NCBI RefSeq assembly: GCF_000716445.1 | Contig: NZ_JNWK01000108.1 | Span: 1-11,113, forward strand | DNA length: 11,113 bases | Direction of reading: 5' to 3' | DNA from: Streptomyces wedmorensis | GTDB taxonomy: Bacteria > Actinomycetota > Actinomycetes > Streptomycetales > Streptomycetaceae | Shown: positions 1 to 7,331 of the stretch, piece after piece | How positions within the stretch are numbered: position 1 is the stretch's first letter | How the letters are laid out: each line of letters begins with the position of its first letter | Position numbers and translations under genes: made by a program | Notes under the pieces: model-generated | Databases searched by the model: none | What the model was told of the DNA's origin: nothing | What the model saw: only the letters and a program-made list of their open reading frames with translations

Positions 1-66
1 GTATCGGCGCGGGTCCAGGCACAAGGGGCGGAGGCGCCGCCAAGCGCGCCGTCCCGTGTGCCCACC

Positions 67-86
67 CGTCCCGCCCCAGCGGGACG
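67..86. terminator. Perfect 8-bp hairpin, possible terminator
   Basis: Arms cgtcccgc (67-74) and gcgggacg (79-86) pair perfectly around a 4-nt loop (ccca). It lies about 175 bp past the GT4 stop codon in the direction of transcription. There is no T-tract on either strand, but Streptomyces terminators often lack one. It could instead belong to a gene left of the window. Confidence 0.4.
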
Positions 87-150
87 ATTGCCCACACGGA
101 GGTGCGGCGTGGCAGCCCACACGACAGCAGCCGAAGGCCCACCCGGGCGC

Positions 151-215
151 GGGTCCCACAGAGGTGGGCGACAGCCCAGGCGGCGGGTCCCACGGGGGAG
201 GGCGACAGCCCAGGC
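151..215. repeat. Imperfect 31-bp direct repeat, two copies (third degenerate)
   Basis: Copies at 151-181 and 185-215 both begin gggtcccac and end cgacagcccaggc, differ at three central positions and have a 34-bp period. A more degenerate relative (cccacacggaggtg then cagcccac) lies at 91-120. Copy number is too low and copies too close for CRISPR. Function unknown. Confidence 0.65.
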
Positions 216-259
216 AGGGGCGGGCCCAGGGAGGGGCTCGGGAGCTCCCGGCCGGGAAG

Positions 260-1339
260 CTAGCGGTACGCCAGTTCGTCGTAGACGCTCAAGACGTGCG
301 CCACGGTCTCGTCCTCCGTGGGCCACGACCCCGCCTGCACCCTCCCCGCCGCCCCGAGGTCCATCCGCCGCTCGACGTCCTCGAGCAGCAGCCGGACCGC
401 GCGCGCGAGCGCCGCCGCGTCGCCGTACGGCACCAACTCCGCCGCGTCGCCGACGAGTTCCGGCACGCCGCCGACGGCCGTCGCGACGAGGGGCACGCCG
501 AGCCGGAGGGCTTCCTGGGCGAGCAGGGAGCGGGCCTCCCACCGGGAGGGGAGGACGGCGACGTCCGCCGCGGCGAGGAGCTCGGCGACGTCCTCGCGAC
601 GCCCGATGAGCCGCACGGCGAGCCCTTCTGCCGCGATCCGCCGCTGGAGGAAGGCCCGTTCGCGCCCTTCCCCGGCGATGACGAGCAGCGGCTGCGGGTC
701 GAGGTCGCGCCATTCCCGCGCCGCGTCGAGCAGCGTCCGGTATCCCCGGCCTCGTTCGAGCGCCCCGACGGCCATGAGCAGGGGCCGGTCGACGGCGCCG
801 AGTTCGGCCCGGGCCTTGCCGTCGTGGAGGCAGACGGGGCCGCGGGCGGCGGGCACGGTGACGGGGGCGAGCCGGGCGTCCCGGGCGCCGCTTCGCCGGG
901 CCCGGTCGACGAGTTCGGAGGAGGTGGCGAGGACGACGGCGGCGGCGCGCACGGTCCGGCGCTCCAGGAGCCGCTGCAACCCGCCCTGCGCCCCGTCGAG
1001 GTGGCTGCGGCTGTGCCAGGTGGTCACCAGGGGCGCGTGGCCGCCGCCGGTCAGCGCGAGCGCGGCCCGTACGGACGCCTGCAGCCCGTGCGCGTGGACC
1101 ACGTCGGCGCCGATGGAGGCGTTGCGGAGCGCGGTGACGGCCGCGGGGTCGCCGAGGCGGGGCAGCGGTACGAAGTGCGCGCCGGCGCCGAGGTAGTCGT
1201 AGAGGCGGTCGTGTCCGGCCGGGGCGCACACGGTCACCCGCACACCCCTCGCCACCAGCCCCGAGGCAAGTGATCGGACGTGCGCGCTGCTGCCCGCGCT
1301 GCCGCCGCCCAGCACTTGGACCGTACGGAGCTGTGTCAC
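260..1339 (-). CDS. GT4-type (GT-B fold) glycosyltransferase
   Basis: A 359-residue protein with the two-domain plan of GT4 retaining glycosyltransferases, which move a sugar from a nucleotide donor to an acceptor at the inner membrane face. The N-terminal domain starts with a strand and glycine-rich loop, VQVLGGGSAGSSAHVRSLA (7-25), and has VHAHG at 81-85. The C-terminal domain shows GEGRER (223-228) and the donor-binding E-x7-E pair, E268 and E276, followed by PLVATAVGGVPELV (283-296). Length is normal and no signal peptide or membrane segment is visible. The GTG start at 1339 is the best choice because the conserved glycine loop begins a few codons later, but its ribosome site (agggcgc) is poor. 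It lies 142 bp downstream of the MraY-like gene on the same strand, and the pair may act in one pathway on a lipid-linked acceptor. Donor and acceptor cannot be read from the sequence. Confidence 0.88.
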   Translation of the reverse strand: MTQLRTVQVLGGGSAGSSAHVRSLASGLVARGVRVTVCAPAGHDRLYDYLGAGAHFVPLPRLGDPAAVTALRNASIGADVVHAHGLQASVRAALALTGGGHAPLVTTWHSRSHLDGAQGGLQRLLERRTVRAAAVVLATSSELVDRARRSGARDARLAPVTVPAARGPVCLHDGKARAELGAVDRPLLMAVGALERGRGYRTLLDAAREWRDLDPQPLLVIAGEGRERAFLQRRIAAEGLAVRLIGRREDVAELLAAADVAVLPSRWEARSLLAQEALRLGVPLVATAVGGVPELVGDAAELVPYGDAAALARAVRLLLEDVERRMDLGAAGRVQAGSWPTEDETVAHVLSVYDELAYR

Positions 1340-1369
1340 GCGCCCTAGGATGCCAGTACGCGCCCCTGA

Positions 1370-1433
1370 CCGTACGCACGTTCCGGCACCGAAGTGACGT
1401 CGTTCCCTTGTGCGGAACGCGTCCGGCGTACGG
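1370..1433. repeat. Nested inverted repeat upstream of the GT4 gene
   Basis: CCGTACGC (1370-1377) pairs with GCGTACGG (1426-1433), and inside it CGTTCCGGCAC (1379-1389) pairs with GTGCGGAACG (1410-1419) apart from one bulged base. The loop is 20 nt and the internal loop is asymmetric (1 versus 6 nt). It lies between the MraY-like stop and the GT4 start, so it may be a 5' leader structure of the GT4 transcript, a partial terminator of the upstream operon or a protein site. GTACG-containing words are common in Streptomyces DNA, which weakens the case. Confidence 0.45.
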
Positions 1434-1446
1434 ACTCACCTCATGG

Positions 1447-1466
1447 GTTCACCCACTCGGGTGAGC
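1447..1466 (-). terminator. Small hairpin after the MraY-like gene
   Basis: Perfect 6-bp stem, tcaccc (1449-1454) with gggtga (1459-1464), loop actc; G1447/C1466 and a T-G pair extend it. It begins about 16 nt past the MraY-like stop in the direction of transcription. It is short and has no T-run, so it may only attenuate read-through into the GT4 gene. Confidence 0.35.
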
Positions 1467-1481
1467 GCGCGAAGACCCGCC

Positions 1482-2210
1482 TCACTCCCCCCTGGTGCGC
1501 CGCTCACTCCACACGGCCGCCGCGACCAGCCCGGCCGCGTGCGCGGCGAGTCCGAGCCGCCCGTTCCCGGCGGCGATGGCGCCACCGACGGCGGCGCCGA
1601 GCGCGTGCGCGCCCGTGTCGCCGAGCATGGCGACCTCGCCGAGGTCGTCGCCGAGGACCGCCGCGGCCGCGCCCATCGGCGCGGCGGCGAGAGACCCGCG
1701 CAGCAGCCCGGGCGCGCCGAGCGCCAGCACGGTCAGACCGGCCCGCCCCGGGCGTACGTCCACGAGGTTCACCAGGTGCGCGGTGCCGGCGATGACGACT
1801 CCGGCGAGGACCTTGTCCACGGACTTCTCCTTGAGGAGGGCCCCCGCGAGCAGCGACGCGGCGCCGACGCCGAAGAGCTTGACGGCCCCGCTGGTGACCT
1901 CGCCGTCCCGCAGCGCCGCCAGATGTGCCCGGAAGCCGCGCCGGTGGTCGCCGCGCAGGTCGTCGTACCGACCGCACACGGCCGCGGCGGCGACGGCCAG
2001 GGCCGCTGCCGGGGCCGCGGGCAGGACGGCGGCGGCCGAGCCGAACGCGCAGGCCGGACCGGCCTGGAGGAGCACCGGACGACCCGCGTGGTTGGTCCGC
2101 AGCCAGTTGTGGGGGTTCCCCGGCGGCCGCCGCCTCAGCTGCCCGTACGCGAGCCGGGTCGCGCCGAAGGCGGCGGCGAAGGTGCCGATCCGTCCGGGGA
2201 CACGCGTCAC
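1482..2210 (-). CDS. Compact MraY/WecA-like membrane phosphoglycosyltransferase
   Basis: A 242-residue hydrophobic protein, Ala/Gly/Leu-rich with several likely membrane helices. It matches the polyprenyl-phosphate phosphosugar transferase family (MraY, WecA), which transfers sugar-1-phosphate from a UDP-sugar to a lipid carrier. Visible hallmarks in order: an N-terminal cytoplasmic loop RTNHAGRPV (38-46), the double Asp in GRYDDLRGD (80-88; D83, D84), the loop HLVNLVDVRPG (145-155) replacing the usual N-x-x-D-G-x-D-G, and MLGDTGAHALG (195-205), where D198 matches the third catalytic Asp. The His-rich C-terminal loop of MraY/WecA (HHH or HxHH) is absent, because the protein ends after the next helix; MraY is about 360 residues. 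The second Asp of the DGxDG loop is also replaced (P154). GTG start overlaps the recN stop as GTGA, so translation is probably coupled. Substrate unknown; partnership with the neighbouring GT4 enzyme is an inference. Confidence 0.82.
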   Translation of the reverse strand: MTRVPGRIGTFAAAFGATRLAYGQLRRRPPGNPHNWLRTNHAGRPVLLQAGPACAFGSAAAVLPAAPAAALAVAAAAVCGRYDDLRGDHRRGFRAHLAALRDGEVTSGAVKLFGVGAASLLAGALLKEKSVDKVLAGVVIAGTAHLVNLVDVRPGRAGLTVLALGAPGLLRGSLAAAPMGAAAAVLGDDLGEVAMLGDTGAHALGAAVGGAIAAGNGRLGLAAHAAGLVAAAVWSERRTRGE

Positions 2211-3949
2211 GCGTCCGCCCGGGCCGTCGCGAGCAGCTCCTCGGCGTGTGCCCTGGCCGTCTCGGAGTCCTCCTGGCCGGCGAGCATCCGGGACAGCTCG
2301 CGCACCCGCTCCTCGCCTTCCAGGACGGTGACGCCGGAGCGGGTGACGGAGCCGTCGTTGGTCTTCTCGACGAGCAGCTGCCGGTCGGCGAAGGCCGCGA
2401 CCTGCGGGAGGTGGGTGACGACCACGACCTGCGCGGTCCTGGCCAGCTTGGCGAGCCGGCGGCCGATCTCGACGGCCGCCTTGCCGCCGACGCCCGCGTC
2501 GACCTCGTCGAAGAGGTACGTCGGCACCGGGTCGACCCCGGCGAAGACGACCTCGACGGCGAGCATCACCCGGGACAGTTCACCGCCGGACGCGCCCTTG
2601 GCGATCGGGCGCGGCGGGGCGCCGGGGTGCGGGGCGAGCAGCAGCTCGACCTCGTCGGCCCCGGACGGACCGTAGGCGACCCGGCGGCCGCCGACCTCCA
2701 CGCCCTCCGGGTCCTCGGTCTGGCTGATGTCGAACGACACGCGCGCGTGGGGCATGGCGAGCGACGCGAGTTCGGCGGTGACCGCGTCGGCGAACCGGTC
2801 GGCCGCCTCCGTGCGGGCGTCGGTGAGCCGCTGTGCGAGGACGGACAGCTCGTCGCGCAGCCGGTCCCGCTCGGCGGTCAGCTCCTCGATGCGGTCGTCG
2901 TCGCCGTCGAGCTCTCCGAGCCGGCCCGCGCTCTCCTCCGCCCAGGCCAGCACGGCGGCGATGTCCTCGCCGTACTTCCGGGTGAGCTGGGTGAGGGCGG
3001 CGCGCCGTTCCTCGACGGCGGCGAGCCGCAGCGGGTCGGCGTCCAGGTCGTCGGCGTACCCGGCGAGTTCGGTGGCCACGTCGCCGAGGAGGATGGAGAT
3101 CTCCCCCATCCGGTCGGCGAGCGCGGCGAGGGCCGGATCGTGCGACCGTACGGCTTCCAGGGCCCGGCCCGCGCCCGCGACGAGCGTGGTGGCGTCGACG
3201 GACTCGGGGTCCTCGGGGTTGCCGGCCAGCGCGCCGTGCGCGAGCGCGGCCGCGGAGGCGAGGGCCTCGGCGTGCCCGAGCCGCTCGGCCTCGGCGGCGA
3301 GTTCGGCGTCCTCTCCGGGCAGCGGGGCGACGGCCTCGATCTCGCCGAGCCCGAAGCGCAACAGATCGGCCTCCTGGGCGCGTTCCCTGGCCCGGGTGGT
3401 GATCTCCTCCAGCTCGCCGGTGACGGCCCGCAGCCGCTTGTACGCGTCCGCGTAGGCGCCGAGCGGCACGGAGACGGCCTCGCCCGCGTACCGGTCGAGC
3501 GCGCCGCGCTGCCGGGCCGGCTTGAGCAGGCCCTGCTGGTCGGTCTGGCCGTGGACGGCGACGAGTTCGTCGGCGAGTTCGGCGAGCAGCCCGACGGGCA
3601 CGGAACGCCCGCCGAGGTGGGCGCGTGAGCGTCCCTCGGCGGAGACCGTACGGCTGACGAGCAGCACGCCCTCGTCGAGCTCCGCCCCGGCCTCTTCGGC
3701 GCGTACGGCGGCGGGCGCGCCCGCGGGCACGCTGATCCGCCCCTCGACGACGGCCGACGCCGCCCCGATCCGCACCAGGGCCGGATCGGCCCGGCCGCCG
3801 AGCAGCAGCCCCAGGCTGGTCACGACCATGGTCTTGCCCGCACCGGTCTCACCGGTCACCGCGGTGAAGCCGGGCGACAGCTCGACCACCGCGTCGTCGA
3901 TGACCCCGAGCGACCGTATCCGCATCTCCTCCAGCACGCCCCAGACCAT
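2207..3949 (-). CDS. recN: DNA repair protein RecN (SMC-like ATPase)
   Basis: A 580-residue SMC-like ATPase of the RecN family, which acts at DNA double-strand breaks and promotes recombinational repair. Walker A GETGAGKT is at 33-40, the Q-loop region VHGQTDQQGLL at 132-142, the ABC signature KGASGGELSR at 451-460, Walker B TYLFDEVDAGVGG at 477-489 and the H-loop VVVTHLPQVAAF at 508-519. The middle (about 165-395) is Glu/Ala/Arg/Leu-rich and fits the coiled-coil arms. Length is typical. ATG at 3949 is chosen because GGGGAA lies 7 nt upstream; a GTG at 3937 would give four residues fewer, nearer to what I recall for homologues. It follows nadK by 86 bp and overlaps the MraY-like start by GTGA. 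The gap upstream shows no full SOS box, so damage control is not evident from the sequence. Confidence 0.97.
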   Translation of the reverse strand: MVWGVLEEMRIRSLGVIDDAVVELSPGFTAVTGETGAGKTMVVTSLGLLLGGRADPALVRIGAASAVVEGRISVPAGAPAAVRAEEAGAELDEGVLLVSRTVSAEGRSRAHLGGRSVPVGLLAELADELVAVHGQTDQQGLLKPARQRGALDRYAGEAVSVPLGAYADAYKRLRAVTGELEEITTRARERAQEADLLRFGLGEIEAVAPLPGEDAELAAEAERLGHAEALASAAALAHGALAGNPEDPESVDATTLVAGAGRALEAVRSHDPALAALADRMGEISILLGDVATELAGYADDLDADPLRLAAVEERRAALTQLTRKYGEDIAAVLAWAEESAGRLGELDGDDDRIEELTAERDRLRDELSVLAQRLTDARTEAADRFADAVTAELASLAMPHARVSFDISQTEDPEGVEVGGRRVAYGPSGADEVELLLAPHPGAPPRPIAKGASGGELSRVMLAVEVVFAGVDPVPTYLFDEVDAGVGGKAAVEIGRRLAKLARTAQVVVVTHLPQVAAFADRQLLVEKTNDGSVTRSGVTVLEGEERVRELSRMLAGQEDSETARAHAEELLATARADA

Positions 3950-4035
3950 ACGAGGTTTCCCCGGTCCGACGCGACATCGCCCCCGCGCGTAACCCTCCGG
4001 TGCGCCGATCGTTCGACGTCCCGGAGTGCGTCAGG

Positions 4036-4955
4036 TCAGTGCGGCGCGCCCCGCCAGCCCGATACCGGCAGGGCGAACTTGGCGACCAGCCGGTCCGTGA
4101 AGGAGGCGTGGTGCAGCCGGGCCAGCCGGACGGGCACGGCGCCCCGCCGCACCTCGACGCGCGCACCCGCGGGAAGCTCCACGGTCCGCCGCCCGTCGCA
4201 CCACAACACCCCGTGGGGCGTGTGCGGCTCGACCTCGACCGCGAGGACCGACTGGGGGGTGGTGATCAGCGGCTTGGCGAAGAGCGCGTGGGCTCCGATC
4301 GGGACCATGAGCAGCGCCTCGACCTCGGGCCAGACGACGGGCCCGCCGGCCGAGAAGGCGTACGCGGTGGATCCCGTCGGTGTCGCGCAGATCACCCCGT
4401 CGCAGCCGAAGCCGGTCACCGGGCGCCCGTCGATCGCGAGGACGACCTCCAGCATCCGCTCCGGGGACACCTTCTGCACGGCCGCCTCGTTGAGCGCCCA
4501 GTCGCGGTACAGGACGTCGCCGTTCTCGTACACGACGACGTCGAGGGTCATCCGCTCCTCGACCTCGTACGCCTTCGTCACGACCCGGTCGACGACCTTG
4601 TCGAGGTCGTCGCGCTCGGCTTCCGCGAGGAAGCCGACGCGCCCCAGGTTGACCCCGAGCATCGGCACGCCGGAGGCTCGGGAGAACTCGGCGCCGCGCA
4701 GCAGCGTGCCGTCCCCGCCGAGGACGACGAGGAGTTCACAGCCGTCGAGGGCGTCGGAGCAGGCCTCCGGGACCCTCTCCACGGACGGCGGCAGGGGTAG
4801 GTCCGAGGCCTCGGCCTCCAGGACGCGGACGCCGATGCCGCAGCGCAGCAGCCCCAGGACGACCAGTTCGGCGCTGCGCACCGCGGCCGGCCGGCCGGTG
4901 TGCGCGAGCAGGAAGACGGTACGGGTTGTTGCCTCTGATGGTGCTGCCGTTGAGC

Positions 4956-4959
<4 letters not shown>
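4036..4959 (-). CDS. nadK: NAD kinase
   Basis: Phosphorylates NAD to NADP in the cytoplasm. The 307-residue protein has the family motifs in order: VVLGGDGTLLRGA with the catalytic GGDGT at 81-85, GVNLGRVGFL (102-111), the NE pair in LNEAAV (157-158) and the glycine-rich CDGVICATPTGSTAY (186-200). The open frame reaches back to 5244, but that part is antisense-like Arg/Gly-rich sequence overlapping tlyA. I take the TTG at 4959 as the start, since GGAAGGA lies five bases upstream (4965-4971) and the TTG shares TTGA with the tlyA stop. TTG is a rare start codon, and together with the overlap it suggests translation coupled to tlyA. The tlyA-nadK-recN order is the same as in M. tuberculosis (tlyA-ppnK-recN). 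Confidence 0.96.
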
Positions 4960-5771
<812 letters not shown>

Positions 5772-5778
5772 GTTCGGT

Positions 5779-6039
5779 TCAGCTCCTGTTGTCGTACGGA
5801 CGGGGGGCGGGGTGCGCGTCGAGCGAGGTCAGCTCCGCGCGCAGCCCACGGTGTACATCCTCGTACACCTCCAGGTGTCCGTCCGCCGGGAGGTGGTCCA
5901 CCTCCGCGAGACGCGCCAGGTGGGCGTCGACGGGGGCGTGCCCGGTGAGCTCCCGGTCCAGGCCGAGCGGTGCGGGTCCGGCGGGCTCGTACGGCTCCTC
6001 GGCGGCCCGGTCGGCGAGGCCGGGCATCTCGTCGTTCAT
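5779..6039 (-). CDS. Small acidic conserved-type protein upstream of tlyA
   Basis: An 86-residue acidic protein of unknown function, rich in Glu, Asp, Pro and Leu, without membrane segments, Cys residues or known catalytic motifs. The C-terminal half, HLEVYEDVHRGLRAELTSLD (55-74), looks like an amphipathic helix and is probably the conserved core; small actinobacterial proteins with a similar VHxxL helix sit at this place. By position it matches Rv1693, the short gene between Rv1692 and tlyA in M. tuberculosis. ATG at 6039 is preceded by no clear ribosome site, but a -10 box TAGCGT lies six bases upstream, so the mRNA is probably leaderless. An ATG at codon 5 is the alternative. It ends 7 bp before tlyA and should be the first gene of the tlyA-nadK-recN operon. 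Real gene likely; function unknown. Confidence 0.75.
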   Translation of the reverse strand: MNDEMPGLADRAAEEPYEPAGPAPLGLDRELTGHAPVDAHLARLAEVDHLPADGHLEVYEDVHRGLRAELTSLDAHPAPRPYDNRS

Positions 6040-6044
6040 GCCCC

Positions 6045-6073
6045 GACGCTACCGCGAAGCCCTGGGGTACCGT
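6045..6073 (+). promoter_or_regulatory. Leaderless promoter of the SCP2-fold gene
   Basis: The -10 box TACCGT at 6068-6073 lies 8 nt before the ATG at 6082, placing transcription start at or next to the start codon. No Shine-Dalgarno sequence is present. The -35 region (gacgct around 6045-6050, spacer 17) is weak and overlaps the -10 box of the opposing promoter. Confidence 0.6.
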
Positions 6074-6074
6074 C
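6046..6074 (-). promoter_or_regulatory. Leaderless promoter of the tlyA operon
   Basis: On the minus strand TAGCGT (6046-6051) is followed by six bases and then the ATG at 6039, the classic spacing for a leaderless Streptomyces transcript. A weak -35 (gacggt, 6069-6074, spacer 17) falls on the -10 box of the opposing promoter. Confidence 0.6.
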
Positions 6075-6081
6075 GACGTCG

Positions 6082-6429
6082 ATGGCGACGATCACGGAGT
6101 GCCGCGGCGCACTGGACAGACTTTCGGACAACCTCGCGCGGGCGGACGACGGCGTGCGGGGCGCGGCCGCGCTCGACCGCACCCTGAGCTGCCACATCAC
6201 GGACCTCGACACCACCTTCACGGGCCGCCTCGCGGACGGCCGGATCGAGGTGCTGGACACCGTGCAGGGCCCGCCACCGGCCAAGGCGCAGATCCGGCTC
6301 GCGATGTCCGGCGACGACCTGGTGGCGATGGTGGGCGGCGAGCTGAACTTCGCGAAGGCCTGGGCCTCCGGCCGGGTCAGGCTGGAGGCCGGCATCCGCG
6401 ACCTGATCAGGCTCCGCTCACTGCTGTAG
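6082..6429 (+). CDS. SCP2-fold (sterol carrier protein 2-like) protein
   Basis: A 115-residue single-domain protein matching the SCP2 fold, a hydrophobic-pocket domain that binds lipids or other apolar ligands; the bacterial ligand is unknown. Visible features are an N-terminal helix (ALDRLSDNLARADDGV, 10-25), the strands around DTTFTGRLADGRIEVLD (43-59) and the family-like C-terminal segment MVGGELNFAKAWASGRVRLE (83-102), followed by the helix GIRDLIRLRSLL (104-115). No signal peptide, membrane segment or His kinase or enzyme motif is seen, so it should be cytosolic. The frame is open further upstream, but the ATG at 6082 follows a good leaderless -10 box and the protein begins sensibly there. 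It is transcribed away from the tlyA operon and overlaps the convergent ABC ATPase gene by 12 bp (6418-6429). Confidence 0.85.
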   Translation: MATITECRGALDRLSDNLARADDGVRGAAALDRTLSCHITDLDTTFTGRLADGRIEVLDTVQGPPPAKAQIRLAMSGDDLVAMVGGELNFAKAWASGRVRLEAGIRDLIRLRSLL

Positions 6430-7296
6430 CGCGGGCTCCTGGGCCGTCGGCTCCTGGGCCATCGACTCCTGCCCCTGCGGCACCACCCGCCGGGCGCGTG
6501 CCTTCCGCCCGGCGGGCACGACCAGCGGCGTCCCCGTCTCCGGGTCGTCGATGACCTGGCAGCGCAGCCCGAAGACCCGCTCGACGAGCTCGGCGGTCAC
6601 GATCTCGGACGGCGGGCCCTCGGCGACGATCTCGCCCCCGCGGACGGCGATGAGGTGGGTCGCGTACCGCGCCGCGTGGTTGAGGTCGTGCAGGACGGCG
6701 ACGAGCGTGCGGCCCTGCGTCTCGTGCAGCTCGGCGCAGAGGTCGAGGACATCGATCTGGTGCTGGATGTCGAGGTACGTCGTCGGCTCGTCCAACAGCA
6801 GCAGCGGGGTCTGCTGGGCGAGCGCCATGGCGATCCAGACGCGCTGGCGCTGACCGCCGGACAACTCGTCGACGTACCGGTCGGCCAGCTCGGCCACGCC
6901 GGTCGCCTCCATCGACTCCCGGGTGATCCGCTCGTCCTCCGGGGACCACTGGCGCAGCAGTCCCTGGTGCGGGTAGCGGCCGCGGGCCACCAGGTCGGAG
7001 ACGGTGATGCCGTCGGGGGCCACGGACGTCTGCGGCAGCAGACCGAGGGTCTTGGCGACCTTCTTGGCGGGCATCGTCTGGATGGACTGCCCGTCGAGCA
7101 GGACCCGGCCCGTGCTGGGCTTCAGCATCCGGGAGAGGGCGCGCAGCAGGGTGGACTTGCCGCAGGCGTTCGGCCCGACGATGACGGTGAAGGAGTTGTC
7201 GGGGATCTCGACGGACAGATCACGGGCGATGACCCGCTGCTCGTACGCGAGGGTGACCGATTCCGCGCTCAGCCGCTGCCCCTGCCGACCGTCCAT
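6418..7296 (-). CDS. Siderophore/iron-type ABC transporter ATPase (FecE/FepC-like)
   Basis: A 292-residue ATPase of the iron-siderophore/B12 importer class, which powers uptake through a membrane permease fed by a binding protein. Counting from the chosen ATG: Walker A GPNACGKST at 41-49, Q-loop Q89, signature LSGGQ at 145-149, Walker B LLLLDEPTTYLD (165-176) and switch His H203. The stretch GRYPHQGL (106-113) and the LSGGQRQRVWIAMALAQ region are typical of FecE/FepC relatives. The last 20 residues are a Gln-rich tail repeating (M/T)AQEP, which is not part of the fold. The frame opens at a TTG at 7320, but AGGAG at 7304-7308 lies seven bases before the ATG at 7296, so I take that start. No permease or binding protein gene is next to it. 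An iron box lies just upstream, so expression should rise when iron is scarce. Confidence 0.93.
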   Translation of the reverse strand: MDGRQGQRLSAESVTLAYEQRVIARDLSVEIPDNSFTVIVGPNACGKSTLLRALSRMLKPSTGRVLLDGQSIQTMPAKKVAKTLGLLPQTSVAPDGITVSDLVARGRYPHQGLLRQWSPEDERITRESMEATGVAELADRYVDELSGGQRQRVWIAMALAQQTPLLLLDEPTTYLDIQHQIDVLDLCAELHETQGRTLVAVLHDLNHAARYATHLIAVRGGEIVAEGPPSEIVTAELVERVFGLRCQVIDDPETGTPLVVPAGRKARARRVVPQGQESMAQEPTAQEPALQQ

Positions 7297-7303
7297 GCCC
7301 GTG

Positions 7304-7308
7304 CTCCT
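7304..7308 (-). promoter_or_regulatory. Ribosome binding site that decides the ABC ATPase start
   Basis: AGGAG on the minus strand, seven bases before the ATG at 7296. The TTG 24 bases further upstream has no comparable site, so the shorter protein is preferred. Confidence 0.8.
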
Positions 7309-7331
7309 GATGTCCGTCAACCCAGAAAGAG

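Larger units (their letters stand above)
1..259. other. Non-coding region left of the GT4 gene
   Basis: I see no supportable gene here. Open frames on the plus strand crossing this stretch run on antisense to the glycosyltransferase gene and are Arg/Pro/Gly-rich, as expected for shadows in GC-rich DNA. The region holds a perfect 8-bp-stem hairpin at 67-86, an imperfect direct repeat at 151-181 and 185-215, and a 12-bp palindrome (tcccggccggga, 246-257) beside the GT4 stop codon. In related actinobacteria pyrG (CTP synthase) often lies in this direction, so this could be the space between the GT4 gene and pyrG, but nothing in the window proves it. Confidence 0.6.

Noticed and set aside
151..215. 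CRISPR-like repeat
   Set aside because: Two copies 34 bp apart leave a 3-bp gap and no spacers; no cas genes are present.
56..1273. Long plus-strand frames opposite the GT4 gene
   Set aside because: Composition is Arg/Gly/Pro-rich without motifs, while the minus strand codes a recognisable GT4 enzyme; these are antisense shadows of GC-rich DNA.
1340..1360. Leaderless promoter for the GT4 gene
   Set aside because: CATCCT lies seven bases before the GTG on the minus strand but lacks the first T of TANNNT and any -35.
1925..3628. 567-residue plus-strand frame over recN
   Set aside because: It is antisense to RecN, whose Walker and signature motifs are all intact on the minus strand.
4001..4016. 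Possible LexA (SOS) box before recN
   Set aside because: Only the right half, GTTCGA at 4011-4016, matches TCGAAC-N4-GTTCGA; the left half fits at two of six positions.
7297..7320. TTG start at 7320 for the ABC ATPase
   Set aside because: It has no ribosome site, while AGGAG lies seven bases before the ATG at 7296.
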